Positions 1 through 10,854 of a stretch of 64,000 nt of DNA are shown one piece after another (position 1 is the stretch's first letter; the number at the start of each line of letters is the position of its first letter). The DNA comes from Hemerocallis citrina (Eukaryota; Streptophyta; Magnoliopsida; Asparagales; Asphodelaceae): positions 30,198,430 to 30,262,429 of the forward strand of contig CM030359.1 in assembly GCA_017893485.1 (NCBI GenBank), written 5' to 3'. Both the position numbers and the translations under genes were made by a program. The notes under the pieces are model-generated. The model was not told where the DNA came from. It made no database searches and saw only the letters and a list, made by a program, of their open reading frames with translations.

Positions 1-412
1 AGAATCCGAAGAAGAGCACCATGGTGAACTAATGTAGGAGCAGAAACAAACTGACTAACAATACTGACTGTGTAAGCAATATCTGGTCTGATCATGCATA
101 ACTAGACAAGCTGTCTAACAATCTGTCTGTATCTAGTGGGATCAGGAAGGAGCTCATCATTAGTGGGACGAAGCTCACATGAAGCTCTAAGGGTGTATCG
201 GCTGATCTACTGTCAGAAAGGCATGCAGCAGAGATAATATCTGATGTATATTTCTGTTGAGAAATAAGTATCCCCCTAGATCCATGAGCAATCTATAGGC
301 CCAGAAAATAATGTAGTCTGCCAAGGTCTTTCATATGGAACTGCTAATGAAGGTATTTCTGGGTGGATGTAATGCCCGCAGAGTCATCCTCAATAATGAT
401 CATATCGTCAAC
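1..412 (-). pseudogene. Copia-1 reverse transcriptase, C-terminal half
   Basis: The reverse complement from 412 downward begins at the catalytic YVDDMII motif and runs through KDLGRLHYFLGL and ISQQKYTSDII, the palm/thumb region of a copia reverse transcriptase. It contains in-frame stops and at least one frameshift. It is the direct continuation of the RT at 4017-4326, from which it was separated by the solo LTR insertion. The RNase H domain expected next lies outside the window. Confidence 0.88.
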
Positions 413-417
413 ATAGA
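413..417. repeat. Target-site duplication (left) of solo LTR
   Basis: ATAGA directly precedes the LTR start and is repeated exactly at 4012-4016 after its end. Removing the LTR and one copy rejoins the copia RT just before its YVDD motif. Confidence 0.9.
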
Positions 418-1033
418 TGTAACCCCTATTCCCATAAATACGTATTTTCGTGAGTATTTTCCTGTGTTTTGACATTTATAAATTGTTATTGTTAAACTCG
501 TTTTGAAATTATTGTTAAAACTTTTCCTAAACAATTGTTGTAATTATTTTGAATAAACCTTGCCTCTATTTTTACTTGATCGACTCTTTTCATTTTAAAC
601 TCAAATAAAATAAATATTGATATTACTGTTTGTGCTATTTTATCAAATTACTATTTATATATATATACTGGTACTATTCTGACGACTGCTATTATTTTTA
701 GTGGTATCTTTATTCATATTCTCATTATTATTACTAATAGTTATTACTACTATTATTATTTTTATTTACATGGTTATTTCTATTCTTATTGTTATTGTGA
801 ATATTTATTGTTATTATTGATTGTTGAAACAAATCAATTCTTATTTTATATTTGTGTTTATAATTATTTCAAGTAATTTACGTGGTACAAATTGTATTTT
901 GTTATGAATCATATTTTGTCGGATATCTCATTTTTTGTATTTGGGTTTATATTAATCCATTATATTCATATAAATGTATTTTACTTATTGGATTTTATAC
1001 CCAACACCCAATGCCCAATATCCAATTTCCCCC

Positions 1034-1066
1034 TATAAATACCCTAATACATTTACTAAACCCTAA
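1034..1066 (+). promoter_or_regulatory. Solo LTR core promoter: TATA box and telo-box
   Basis: TATAAATA lies at 1034-1041 and the plant telo-box AAACCCTAA at 1058-1066, followed by a pyrimidine-rich, GC-rich leader. The same arrangement recurs in the other Gypsy-1 and Gypsy-2 LTRs. Transcription would go toward higher coordinates. Confidence 0.7.
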
Positions 1067-2027
1067 TTACTTCCTAACCCCAGTCGTCAAACCCACCTAT
1101 ACTGTGCATTCCCCTACCCCCGATCCTGTACATCCCCATTACTATTTCACCCTCTCCATCTCCCGTTCGCTCTCCCTGTTTCCGCCGCTTGACCACTTCC
1201 ACCTCTATCATTGTCCTCATCCACCCGCCTCGTCTTCGTCATTGCTCTGCCCTCTCCTCTCCATCGCATCTCCCCATTGTCCATCCGATCACCCCGTCCT
1301 CTCCTCACCATTACCCATTGCCCATCGCCATTGCCGCTTCGCCTGCACCTATCCACGATCGCCGACACCTCTTATCCGCCTCGTTGCCGTCCTTCATCCT
1401 CCCTGCAACCGTTGCAGATCCCCATTGCGTTGCCGTCGCCGTCCAAGCCCCGTCGAAGCCCTTACGTCGTCTTACTCTATTTTTGAGCGGAAAACAGAGC
1501 TTCGCTCTTTCGTCGAGGCCGCCGGCGTTGCGTAGCTTCCCGACCAGTCACCGCCGCATGTCGCACCACTAGACGTCGTCGCAGTTGCCAGCCATCACTG
1601 AGCTTTCCCGCCTTCTGTCTCTCTTTGTCGAATTGGGGAAGACGAGTTGTAAGCGGTCGGTCTCGCTGTCCCGTGTTTGGCCCCTTGATCCACTGTTCAC
1701 TGTCCCGTGTTTGCCCCGATCTGCTGTGTAGGAGAGAGCCCATTGGTGGGAGTCGGTGTCCCGTGTTCTGCCACACTCGATCCCTCTTTTTCTGTCTCGT
1801 ATTTTGGATCGGATCCGGTGTGAAGCTAAGGTTTTGATTGGTTCTCTTTGGTGTTCCGTGTTCTGTGTGCGCTAGATCCAGTTCCAGTGTTCTGTGTTCT
1901 GTCCCGATCCGGTGTGGAAATTGCTCTTGGATCTTGCTATTGCTGTTAATGCTTCACGCATTTTTTTGGGAGATTTCTCTCGGGATTCTGATCCCGTTAT
2001 TCTGTTTAATTATATCTGCAATAACAG

Positions 2028-2033
2028 GCAAGT
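2028..2033 (+). other. Putative leader-intron 5' splice site (GC type)
   Basis: AACAG|GCAAGT marks the end of the GC-rich leader; the sequence then becomes AT-rich. The same G(C/T)AAGT hexamer sits at the equivalent place in every related LTR of the window. With no internal region left here it has no acceptor partner. Confidence 0.5.
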
Positions 2034-4011
2034 CTCTTCTTGAACCCCTTTCATTATTTGTGTTCAAGATTAATTGATCTCATGCAAGTAGATCCGTCCC
2101 TTTTTATTATCAAAAATCTGTTTTGACAATTCTGTTAAGATTATCTAGGGTTTACATGAGCTAACCCGACATATTCTTAACTTCATGCTATCTCCTTGAT
2201 CTTTAATCCAGTCCCCAATGTTTCATGTATATACATAATTAAAATAACTAGATTTGTACTTAGAACTCTTGATGAAATGGACATGAATGTACTGATTTGG
2301 CTTAAACTAATGAATTGACACCATGACTGTAATAAATGTACCATGAACCTTAGAAATTGCATGTTGACACTTAGGAATCACTTGATTACAAATTTTCATG
2401 CTTTATATGATCATATGATTTATTTAATTGCCAATTCATGTTTAGACAATTGCTAGACTGCTGTATGTTTCATTTTGAAATAGATTTTTGACCATGCTAG
2501 AGACATATTTTGAAGGAACTTACTGAATGAAAAATGTAGCCCTTGATGTCTAGATAATTTTTCTCTACTCTGGATTTAAATTCCAATTTACCATCTGTTA
2601 GTTATCATCACTTTAATGCAACTGTGCTAGTAAATTCAGACTCAGATTTTCATGCATTTTATGCTGTTGTTTATTTTATTTGACCATGCTAATAGTACAA
2701 GAAATAGGTATGTATAGGTATCACCCAGAATTTAGGTATCTGAAATAATTTAGGCTGGACCTAGACATGTATAGGTATCACCCAGAATTTATATAGATTT
2801 TAATAATGAATTCTCTGACCCGAAACAATTAGTTGAACACAACCTACTGCATGCTGTCTGGACTTAAAATCTGATTAGAAAAGAGTTTTCATCTTAGTTC
2901 CCATACCTTTTATATACCTTAATTATACTCACTGGAACCGTGTGGAAGTCCACTTTCCAGATCTTGCTATCATGTAGTGGTTGTGATCCATGTTTTAGTA
3001 CAGCAAGGTCATGCTGTCTTGATCATGTGATGTGTGTTGATATGACCCGTTTGCTTCATGCTTTGTCTGTAGCGCATAGAATTAGCCACATATAGTAATG
3101 AACAACATTGAAACCCTTTTGCATGCTCACATATGATTAAAATGACTAAGGGGTACCATGGGTGGACTAGGTAGTGAACGATTGGAAACTGTACTCGGTC
3201 GAGCCCTACTGCCTGAACTGCACTGACCGATACTGATGGCCATAAACTATTGCTCGATAAACACTGCTCGAGAAACACTGATACTGAACATGAAACACTG
3301 ATTACTAGGCTGAGTACACAGACCGAGAATTCACCATCAGTCTAAAACGTTCACGGTGTGTTGCGCGGAACCTATAGTATGGGATGCAGTAGTACGTGCA
3401 CTAGATAGACTAATAAAATGTTAATAACCTACATTTCCTGCTTGATCCTGATATCACTCATTTCAGGCGTGATTTACTGTAGACCTTTTGGATATTTTGT
3501 CTGCCTTTGCTTTGCTCTTTGTCTTTGACCATGTCTCTTTTCTTGATATTCATGCTTTCTTTTATTCTCTGTTTTCTATACTTGCTGCCCACGACTTGCT
3601 CTAAGGGCTCTCTTTTCTTTCTTTTTAAATCCAGTATGAACAGGTACCGAAGGAGCTATAACAGAAGAACTTGGTAAGCAAACTCTTTGAAGATTGGAGC
3701 TGGACCATTAGACTACTTAGCTATCTTTTCTTACTTGCTTATTGTATTTCTTTTCAACATACTTTGTATTCTTGGGCTTTATGACCCGAAGTTTTGTTTT
3801 ATCCCTGATGTTGGATTATTATTTGGTAAATTTATTTCATGATTATCTTTGAGTTTATTTATTATTTATGTGATTATATTCTTTGCCTGCGTGGTTGTTT
3901 CTCTTGTATACTGTTGAATTAGACTGGTACAGCTTATGGATGATGCATAATCATTCGCTGGACCTTCGTTACGTGCTCGTGTTCCCGTATTTTGGGAAGC
4001 GGGACATGATA

Positions 4012-4016
4012 ATAGA
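4012..4016. repeat. Target-site duplication (right) of solo LTR
   Basis: ATAGA, identical to 413-417. Confidence 0.9.
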
Positions 4017-4854
4017 GTAGTAGAATTACCCTCCCCTGTGGTAAGGACCGCATAAACATACAATGGTCCTGAGAACTCCGACTAAAACCAGCCTTGGTGA
4101 TGACAAGGCGAAAACACTAAAACCAGGTTCGAGGGGCCTGCTTCAAACCATATATAGCTCGACGCAACCGGCAAACATGATGAGGAGGAGTAGAGAGGCT
4201 AGGAGGAGGATCCATATAAACAACCTCAGATAAGGTACCATGAAGAAAAGTATTATTCACGTCCATCTGGTATAACGACCATTGGCGGATGGCTGCAACA
4301 GCAAAAAGAGTGCGAACAGTAGTCATCTATGTAATGGGAGCAAAGGTCTCATCATAATCAATGTCATGCTCCTGAGTAAATCCTCGGGCTACTAGATGAG
4401 CCTTGTGCCACTTAATAGATCCATCAGGTTTATATTTGACATTGAAGATCCACTTGTAGCTAATAGGCTGAACTCCCTCTGGCAGAGGAACAACATCCCA
4501 AGTGCCAGTCTGATCAAATGCACTGAATTCCTCTGCAATAGCTTTCCTCCATTTAGGATATTGAATTGCGTCTAGATAGGTTCTGGGCTCACGTGTAGAG
4601 TGTATAGCAGTGAGATATGCATAAAACTGTGGTGAGTAGGAAGCTAGAGTGGCAAAATCAAACTGGTCAGAAGGACTAGTGGCATTAGGTGTATAACATG
4701 CCGGAAGAATACCAGAAGTGAAACGGGTAGACAGACGAAGAGGTGGTGGACTGACAGGGTGTGGGGGTAAGGACGGTGGAGTAGGTCCATGTGTCGGTGG
4801 GTATGTAGGTGGGGTGGGTGCTGGTTGCTGTGGGGATGCAGGTGGTGTTTTGGT
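4017..4854 (-). pseudogene. Copia-1 linker and reverse transcriptase, N-terminal half
   Basis: The minus strand from 4854 downward first encodes a Pro-rich linker between integrase and RT, then the start of RT (EPRTYLDAIQYPKWRKA and YKWIFNVKYKPDG), then MDVNNTFLHGTL (conserved MDVKTAFLHG block) and IYGLKQAPRTWF at 4117-4160. The reading frame breaks near 4330 and again near 4110. It continues across the solo LTR into the YVDD half at 1-412. Confidence 0.88.
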
Positions 4855-4865
4855 AGGGGAAACGA
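4855..4865. repeat. 11-bp direct repeat flanking the SIRE-like insertion (left copy)
   Basis: AGGGGAAACGA is repeated exactly at 7442-7452. Both copies encode the same host residues (VSP on the minus strand), so one copy is a duplication made on insertion. Eleven bases is longer than the 4-6 bp usual for LTR-element integrase. Confidence 0.75.
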
Positions 4866-5517
4866 CAAGTGTAAGTGTAGATTCTTGGTTTTGTTTACTA
4901 CAACATAATTCAAAGTTGTGTTATCACTTATATATTGCAGGGTGTATCAATATCAATACCATTGTGTAATACACAAAGGCAAAGTTGATTCAATGAAGCT
5001 TTCAAAGAGAATTGATCAAGCCTCAAAGAACTTAGTTCAAGCCACATTGATCAAGCAAGCTTCAAGATATAAAGATATTAGCTCAGGCTCTAGTCAAAGA
5101 CTCAAGTTCAAGACAAGACTCAAGTGCTTCAAATATTTTGTATTAAGTGTCTTGTAAAAAATTGTAACTTTTTATTCTTTGAGTCTTAGAATGCTATAAT
5201 AGCCTTGTCACACACACTCACACATATCTTTTAATAATTAAGTGTTTTACAAACTTAAAAAGATCGAAACAAGCTTGAATAAGTTCAGCTGTTAAGTACC
5301 AATCGACTTCTATTTGGCACCAGTCGACGGTCCTAGTACGAAACTGTCTGAACTCATTCAAACTCTGACCAGTCCGCTCATTATGGCAACCCAGTCAACT
5401 GTTCAAGATGTTTCGACAGTATTCTGATTTCAAAACTTGTTTTTCAAATTCAAAACAATTTCTATCCATTTTAATTAGTTTTAGGAACTTTTCTTCAACG
5501 TTCCTATGATTCCTCTC

Positions 5518-5525
5518 TATAAATA
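5518..5525 (+). promoter_or_regulatory. TATA box of the SIRE-like LTR
   Basis: TATAAATA within CTCTATAAATAGAGCA, about 0.8 kb before the primer-binding site, is the only strong TATA in this LTR. Confidence 0.6.
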
Positions 5526-6336
5526 GAGCATAGGAATCACCATGAAAAGGTTCCAAGAATTTGTTTCTTAAGTTTTCAAGCTTTTGGTTTTGAAAAGAAC
5601 AAGCACTCTAAAGGCATTCATATTCTCTAAGTCTTGGTTCTCTAAAAATCATTCTAGCATAACATTGAATTCGTTTTAGACTGATTTCAGAAGTTGACCT
5701 ATTAGCCACCATACAAAAATCACAAATAACAAACAAGGCTATAGGTTGTTGTAATTCTTTTGTTGTTTTTCTTCACTCTCGGGTTGTAAGAGTGGTCCTC
5801 TAGGTTGGAGAGTAGGGCTCTAGGTTGTAGAGTGGGTGTGCTCTCTCTAGTGGTAAGAGAGGTCTACGGGCTTGGCAAGGTTGTTGTCAAATGCTGTAGG
5901 GTAATCTTGTATTTGTTTCAAGAATAGTGGAAAATCTCAAGTGGGTTGCTTGTAGACTGGATGTAGGTCGGGAGGATCGAACTAGGATGCATCACTGTGT
6001 ACTTTGTGGTTGTATTGTCTTCACTTGCATTTCAATTTCTCTGTATTTTATTCGAAAACTTGTCTGGTAAGTCGACTGAGTCTCCTTTATAAACGACTGA
6101 TCAGACTTGTATAAAATACTCTTCGAACACTTGTCTGGTAAGTCGACTGAGTTTCTGCTATAAGTTGACTATCATACTTGTATAAAATACTCTTCTTATC
6201 TGACGCCCCAGTCGATTGTATTCTCTTTTTAAGTCGACTGGAGAGAATGAAAAGTTCAATTTCTTAATTATTTTTTATACAACACTATTCCCCCCCCCCC
6301 TCTAGTGTTAATTGCCTTGCCTACAGGATCCAACAC

Positions 6337-6350
6337 TTGGTATCAAAGCC
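6337..6350 (+). other. Primer-binding site (tRNA-Met type), SIRE-like element
   Basis: TTGGTATCAAAGCC follows the LTR end (CCAACA at 6330-6335) by one base. It differs from the common TGGTATCAGAGCC by one base, a common variant in plant copia elements. Confidence 0.85.
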
Positions 6351-6362
6351 TGGTTGAGTGCA

Positions 6363-7441
6363 ATGACATCTACTTCAAATGCGAACCAATACCATGAAGG
6401 CCAATCCACACAAAAGCCACCCTTATTCGATGGAACCAACTACAACTATTGGAAGTGTAGAATGAAGATCTACCTTCATTCCATCAACTATGAGATATGG
6501 AACATGACGGAGACCAAGTACACCATTCCTACAATTCCTTATGCACAATGGAACGATGACATGAAGAGTGAAACAATGAACAATACAAAAGCGATGAACA
6601 CTCTATTTTGTGCTACCAAGGAGGAGTTCAATCGTGTGTCCAATGCAACAACGGCGTATCAATTTGGTACACACTCGAGGTAACTCATGAAGGTACTAAT
6701 AAAATAAAAGAATCTAAGATATCTATTCTTGTTCACAGGTTCGAGATGTTCTGCATGAAGGAGAACGAGAATGTGTTAGATATGATCACAAGGTTCACGG
6801 ATATTACAAATTCTCTTGTGGTGCTTGGAAAGACGTACACTCAAGCCGAAATGGTGAGGAAAGATCTTCGTGCCTTAACCCCCAAATGGGCGAAGAAGAC
6901 CACCGCCATAGAAGAGGCCAATGATTTAACACAACTTTCTCTTGAGAATCTTGTGGGAAATCTTATGGCATATGAAGTACAACTTGAAGAACGCAAGAAG
7001 GATCTAGAACCTCAACAATCAAAGAAAAAGACACTCGCGTTCAAGGCCATGTCGGACTCCGAAGATGAAGAAGAAGATGAGGAAGAGATAACCATGTTCA
7101 TGAGAAAGTTCAAAAAGTTTCTAAGGAAAGGTAAATTTAATTCCAAATTTAAAGATACTAATGAACTTCCCACTTGTTTCAAGTGTAACAAAACAGGTCA
7201 TATGAAGAAGGATTGCCCACTAGAACAAGTGAAATCAAAAGGAAAGGCTTCCAACTTCAAGAAGGATAAGTACACAAAGAACAAGTACATGAAGAACAAA
7301 AAGGCATATCGAGCAACTTGGGATGATAGCGACTCTTCATCGGAAGAAGAAAATGAAGAGACAAACGAAGTTGCGAATGTATGCTTCATGGCTACACAAA
7401 ACGAGGTAAGTGATAACTTTGATTCAAATAACTTATTAGTA
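6363..7441 (+). pseudogene. SIRE-like gag, frameshifted and truncated
   Basis: The ATG at 6363 lies 12 bases after the primer site. The first part (PPLFDGTNYNYWKCRMKIYL) is the UBN2/copia gag N-terminus. A frameshift near 6655 moves to a second frame with EVTHEGTNKIKESK and RFTDITNSL, an acidic Glu/Asp-rich linker, and a zinc knuckle CFKCNKTGHMKKDC (about 7168-7209) of CX2CX4HX4C form, which binds element RNA in the capsid particle. A Lys-rich and Ser/Glu-rich tail follows. The ORF is cut by the insertion junction at 7441; no protease follows. Confidence 0.87.
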
Positions 7442-7452
7442 AGGGGAAACGA
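7442..7452. repeat. 11-bp direct repeat flanking the SIRE-like insertion (right copy)
   Basis: AGGGGAAACGA, identical to 4855-4865. Confidence 0.75.
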
Positions 7453-8067
7453 GAAATCTAGTATCCTCGGGGGGAGTCAGGTAGTAAGGGGAGTCTTCCA
7501 CAAAGGTTACATGTCGAGAAATGAGAACACGATCCGCTGATTGATCAAAAGAACGATAACCTTTGTGTTTGGGATTGGGACCTAGGTGAGCGCAGTTAGC
7601 AGTACGAGCGGAGAGCTTCGTGCGCTTAGTAGGAGGGAGAAGGATGTAATAGGTGCACCCAAAGGTACGGAGCATACTTTAGTCGGGAGGTGAGTGATAA
7701 AGAGCCTCATAAGGCGTCGTACCAGCTAGGGCAGACGAGGGAGTAATGTTGATGAGACTAACAGAGGTCATGATAGCTTCAGCCCAGAAAGAACAAGCAG
7801 CAGAAGAGGAAAGTAAAAGAGCGCAATCCATCTTAAGGATGTGACGATGCTTGCGTTCAGCTACACCATTCTGCTCATGTGTGTGAGGGCATGATTGCTA
7901 AAAAGGGTGCCGTGAGACTGAAGGATTGATCTCATAGTGGTGGAAGTGTACTCACGTGCACCGTCCGATCGAAAATTCTTAATGTGCACACCAAACTGAG
8001 TGTGAATCATAGTTGTAAAGAACCTGTAAATATCAAGTATCTCAGATCGCTGATGCATAAGAAAAAT
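7453..8067 (-). pseudogene. Copia-1 integrase core and C-terminal part
   Basis: This continues the ORF above 8068 after a frameshift. Minus-strand motifs in order are FRSDGAREYTS (second catalytic Asp), HEQNGVAERKHRHILKMDC (catalytic Glu), then FWAEAIMTSVSLINITPS and FGCTYYILLPPTKRTKLSARTANC, the conserved GKGY-side tail of copia integrase. One in-frame stop lies near 7680 (SPPD*SML) and another frameshift near 7890, so the enzyme is inactive. It runs into the linker, where the SIRE-like fragment is inserted. Confidence 0.88.
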
Positions 8068-9189
8068 CTATGTATGTCTAGTGAAGTCATCGATGAAGGC
8101 AACATAATAGAGATAGCCTTTCCACGAAGGCACGAGAGAGGGTCCCCATATATCAGAATGAACAAGTTGAAAAGGATGAGTGGTTTCGTAAGTTCTTTTG
8201 TGACTAAAGGGTAGGACATTGTGTTTGGCCAAATGACAACCCTGACAATCAGATAAATGTTTAAAAGTGAGAGAACCAAAGGCACCACTGCGAGCTATAG
8301 TCTGGTGTCGTGATGCGCTAATATGACCTAAATGTCTGTGCCACAGATCAGCATCAGAGAAAACAATTCCGGCAAAACTAGAAGGAGAGTGATGTGCACG
8401 AAGAAATCTATATAATATAGACGACTGACGACTAGCATGCCTAAACTCCCCACCGGTAGATGAATCAGTAATAGAACAACCTAGAGAGTCAAAAGTAATG
8501 ACAAGACCACTATCGCACAACGCACTAATAGAAATAAGGTTTATTGATAGATGGGGAGTATAAAGAACATATGGTAATGTGAGAGTGGGAGAGCTAATTG
8601 TCCCTGAGTATGTAATAAGAAGTGGTGAGCCATCAACTATGTGTAGAGATGGAGAGTGAGAGGGAAGTACTGTGCAGGTGGTGAATAGTGTCTGATTACT
8701 AGTGAGATGATGTGATGTACCAGAATCTAAAATCCAGAACAAATTCATACTGGGAGTGGTAGAAAGTGCAGAAGCAGAGGAGCCAGCATTGATAGACTGA
8801 CCCATGAGCTGTAATTCCAGCTGAGTGAGGCATTGCTGAAGATTAGCCCAATCAGCAGGAGACGGCAAGGCTGGAGTGACGGGAATGGCCGAGGATGTGA
8901 GGAAGGAAGCACTGCGAGTAGAAATAAGACTAGCGCTGCTGTGATTGAGCGCACAATGTGAAAGGAGATGCTGCTGGTGTCTGGATCGGGGTAGGGAGCA
9001 AGATGGTGTTACCGGTGTCAGAAGTAGAGGTGGGGTAGGGTGAGGAATGATTATAGGAGAATGTAGGAGGCCGGAGGCAGACTGAAAGTGGCGCTGCTGC
9101 TGTTTGAATCTAGAGGAGGAACGAGAGGTGGTTGCATCAGAAAAGGCAGTGGAGGCGGAAATATGTGGGAGAGACTGAGATTCCATCAA
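8068..9189 (-). pseudogene. Copia-1 protease, pre-integrase domain and integrase N-terminus
   Basis: An open frame of 373 codons. The first 145 residues are Ser/Pro-rich without a recognisable gag or zinc knuckle. WILDSGTSHHLT (about residues 152-163) is the aspartic protease active site. LWHRHLGHIS with CQGCHLAK forms the HHCC zinc-binding pre-integrase domain, and HSDIWGPS holds the first catalytic Asp of the integrase core. The frame is lost right after FIDDFTRHT, where integrase should continue; it resumes in another frame at 7453-8067. The first Met is only the first available and the true N-terminus is unclear. Confidence 0.9.
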
Positions 9190-9202
9190 GTAGTAGTTAT
9201 TG

Positions 9203-9208
<6 letters not shown>

Positions 9209-9298
<90 letters not shown>
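9209..9298. repeat. (ATA)n microsatellite
   Basis: About 30 perfect ATA units at the upstream edge of the Copia-1 coding region. It gives spurious poly-Ile and poly-Asn ORFs on the plus strand. Confidence 0.98.
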
Positions 9299-9300
<2 letters not shown>

Positions 9301-9929
9301 TTTTGAATATTTTTTTTGGATTTTTTTGGGATTTTTTTTTGGATTTTTTTATAGAACGTATAGAACAGGTCAGGTAGAGATGGCTAGGGTTTTTTTGGAG
9401 GTTGCTGGATGACGGAGGCTGCTCCTGTGGTGGCGGCGAGGGAGGAGAGGAAGAGTTCGGCGAAGAGGGAGATGAGGTGGAGGGCTTCTGATGTCACTTT
9501 CTTGATTTCTTGATCGAGCTTTACGATCTTCTTGATTCTTCCAGTTGGGAATGAAGATGATGATAATGGCAGTGATGAGTCTCTTCTTCTGTTGGTTCGG
9601 ATTGGGGTTGTTCTTGTTGTGTTGATGGATTTGTTCTTGTTCTGAGATGGAGGTTGACTTGGTGTCGTTGGGAGGCTCGCCGGAGAAGAAAGCCGGAGGG
9701 GGAAGAAGGCCGGAGGCTGTTGAAGTTGAGATCTGACTATTTTACGGACGGGGAGGACGACAAGGGGGGTCGGGGGTGAGCGGCGGCCTGGTCGACAGAG
9801 GAGGACAGGGCGAAGGGTCGACGGAAGGCTCGCCGTAGAAGAAGGTCGGAGGATGTTGAAGTTGAGATCTGACTTTTTTTTTTCTCTTTTTTTTGATGAG
9901 GAAATTTAAGAAGGGAAAATTTGGATAAT
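9299..9929 (-). other. Copia-1 leader region without recognisable gag
   Basis: Between the primer site and the microsatellite I see no gag motif. A block ending GAAGTTGAGATCTGAC, preceded by GCCGGAG-rich sequence, occurs twice (about 9690-9735 and 9825-9870), so part of the leader is a diverged tandem duplication. T-rich tracts occur at 9306-9350. Confidence 0.6.
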
Positions 9930-9943
9930 TGGCTCTGATACCA
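9930..9943 (-). other. Primer-binding site (tRNA-Met), Copia-1
   Basis: The minus strand reads TGGTATCAGAGCCA, complementary to the 3' end of initiator tRNA-Met, immediately after the 5' LTR. Confidence 0.92.
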
Positions 9944-10093
9944 TATTAAGATAAATCAGAGAGATGAAAACAATACTGATTATTGAATTGAGTTCAACCA
10001 AGTACAATACCACCTATATATAGGAGGAGAACAAATATCAAAATAACTCTACAACCAATATGGGACTATAATAATATCTAACAAAATCCAACA
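9944..10093 (-). repeat. Copia-1 5' LTR
   Basis: On the minus strand it starts TGTTGGATTTTG at 10093 and ends ...TTATCTTAATA just before the primer site. It holds a TATA box (CCTATATATAGG at about 10012-10023). The length of about 150 bp is short but typical for Ale-type copia elements. The partner LTR is outside the window. Confidence 0.85.
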
Positions 10094-10198
10094 CCAGACA
10101 TTCATGAGACCAATGTGAGGGGGGTAGAACTAACTTAATAGGGGGGTTATTGCACAAAAAAGACCAAACATTTCATAAGATCAACATGGCCTCATCTA
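10094..10198. other. Flanking sequence shared with 12021 onward
   Basis: No gene or repeat is recognised. The last 12 bases (TGGCCTCATCTA, 10187-10198) are repeated at 12009-12020 and mark the hAT insertion point; the sequence resumes after 12020. Confidence 0.5.
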
Positions 10199-10481
10199 GG
10201 GCCGGTCCTGACAATTTGGAGGCGTGGGACGAACAAAAGATTATGAGAACCAATTGAAATAGATTAATATATAAAAATAATTTACATGTCCAAAATTACC
10301 ACAGAAATTGGCATATATAAATAATTAAATGATATGAAAGCTTAAAATAGTTCCAAAGATTCAAAAATTGTCATACAAATATTATAATAAATGGCCAAAA
10401 TATATCTACCAGTTCTAATGTATCTTGACAGCTCCAAAATATTTTCAACTGCAAAACAAAATGACATCAAAATAAAAAGTA

Positions 10482-10700
10482 TCAATCATCATTTAAAATG
10501 ATTTCTGTTAGCAATTTGAGAAGTAAATTCATCAATAATGTTTTCAAATCAATTTTTTCCAACAAACCTTTTTCAATACATAAGATTGGTAATCCATTTA
10601 ACATTTCTTGTGACATAGTCGATTGCAAATAAGATTTTAACATTTTTAATTTAAAAAAACTTCTTACAGCAGATGTTATAAGAAATTGAAACAATAGCAA
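10482..10700 (-). pseudogene. hAT transposase C-terminal dimerisation fragment
   Basis: A 72-codon ORF contains TSAVRSFFKLKMLKSYLQST followed by MSQEMLNGLPILCIEK, the conserved ERSFSKLK...L(R)STM-S-ERLN-LA-L-IE block of the hAT dimerisation domain (ZMYM1-like/Tip100 group). Only the end of the protein remains. The expected Glu-Arg before SF is Val-Arg here. Upstream catalytic parts are not seen, so it is non-functional. Confidence 0.82.
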
Positions 10701-10846
10701 AAAATTTATCTAATGCTCGTTTTTTTTGGTGATAAAGTTAATTGTTCTAATATTTGTCTTTTTGTCTTTTCTCATATAAGAAAAGTTGAATACACCTAAT
10801 AAAAGTGGATCATGGTGGCTGTTGAAGCAATGTGAATGGTTGTCTA

Positions 10847-10854
10847 GCGATGAG
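10847..10854. repeat. 8-bp target duplication (left) of nested hAT-type element
   Basis: GCGATGAG, matched by GAGATGAG at 11629-11636 with one mismatch. Confidence 0.7.

Larger units (their letters stand above)
418..4011 (+). mobile_element. Solo LTR of the Gypsy-2 family
   Basis: A 3.6-kb sequence starting TGTAACCCC and ending GGACATGATA lies inside the copia RT, flanked by a perfect 5-bp duplication. It matches the Gypsy-2 LTRs (45085-47201 and 52178-55264) in opposite orientation: the TATA/telo-box promoter near 1034, the GC-rich leader (about 1100-1900), the donor-like ACAGGCAAGT near 2027, the middle AT-rich part and the terminal GGGAAGCGGGACATG. There is no primer-binding site or polypurine tract, so the element was reduced to one LTR by LTR-LTR recombination. 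The 3' end is TA, not the usual CA; Gypsy-2 reads CATGTCA there, so this is probably a point change. ORFs inside (for example 882-1535) have no recognisable domain. Confidence 0.93.
4866..7441 (+). mobile_element. SIRE-like Ty1/copia fragment: LTR, primer site and gag only
   Basis: This plus-strand insertion sits in the Copia-1 linker. It holds an LTR-like region (to about 6335, ending GATCCAACA), a tRNA-Met-type primer site, and a gag with a zinc knuckle that stops at the right junction. Protease, integrase, RT and the 3' LTR are absent. I could not find a clean LTR start: the expected TG with inverted match to GATCCAACA is not obvious near 4866-4930. The LTR carries many AGTCGACTG-like motifs and a TATA box near 5518. 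Confidence 0.8.
1..10093 (-). mobile_element. Copia-1: Ty1/copia retrotransposon, interrupted, 3' end outside window
   Basis: Read on the minus strand from high to low coordinates, the order is 5' LTR (9944-10093), tRNA-Met primer-binding site, a long leader, protease, integrase, linker and reverse transcriptase; RNase H and the 3' LTR lie beyond position 1. The order PR-IN-RT is diagnostic of Ty1/copia. Two later insertions split it: a SIRE-like fragment in the integrase-RT linker and a solo gypsy LTR in the RT. No normal gag is recognisable between leader and protease. The short LTR (about 150 bp) and TGTTGGATTTTG start recall the Ale group, but lineage is not firmly assigned. Frameshifts and stops make it inactive. 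Confidence 0.9.

Noticed and set aside
882..1572. Overlapping ORFs of 91-217 codons in the solo LTR as a host gene
   Set aside because: They lie just after the LTR promoter, are Pro/Ser/His-rich in every frame, have no domain and are not conserved as protein among LTR copies by eye.
9088..9377. Poly-Ile and poly-Asn ORFs
   Set aside because: Products of the (ATA)n microsatellite read antisense to the copia coding strand.
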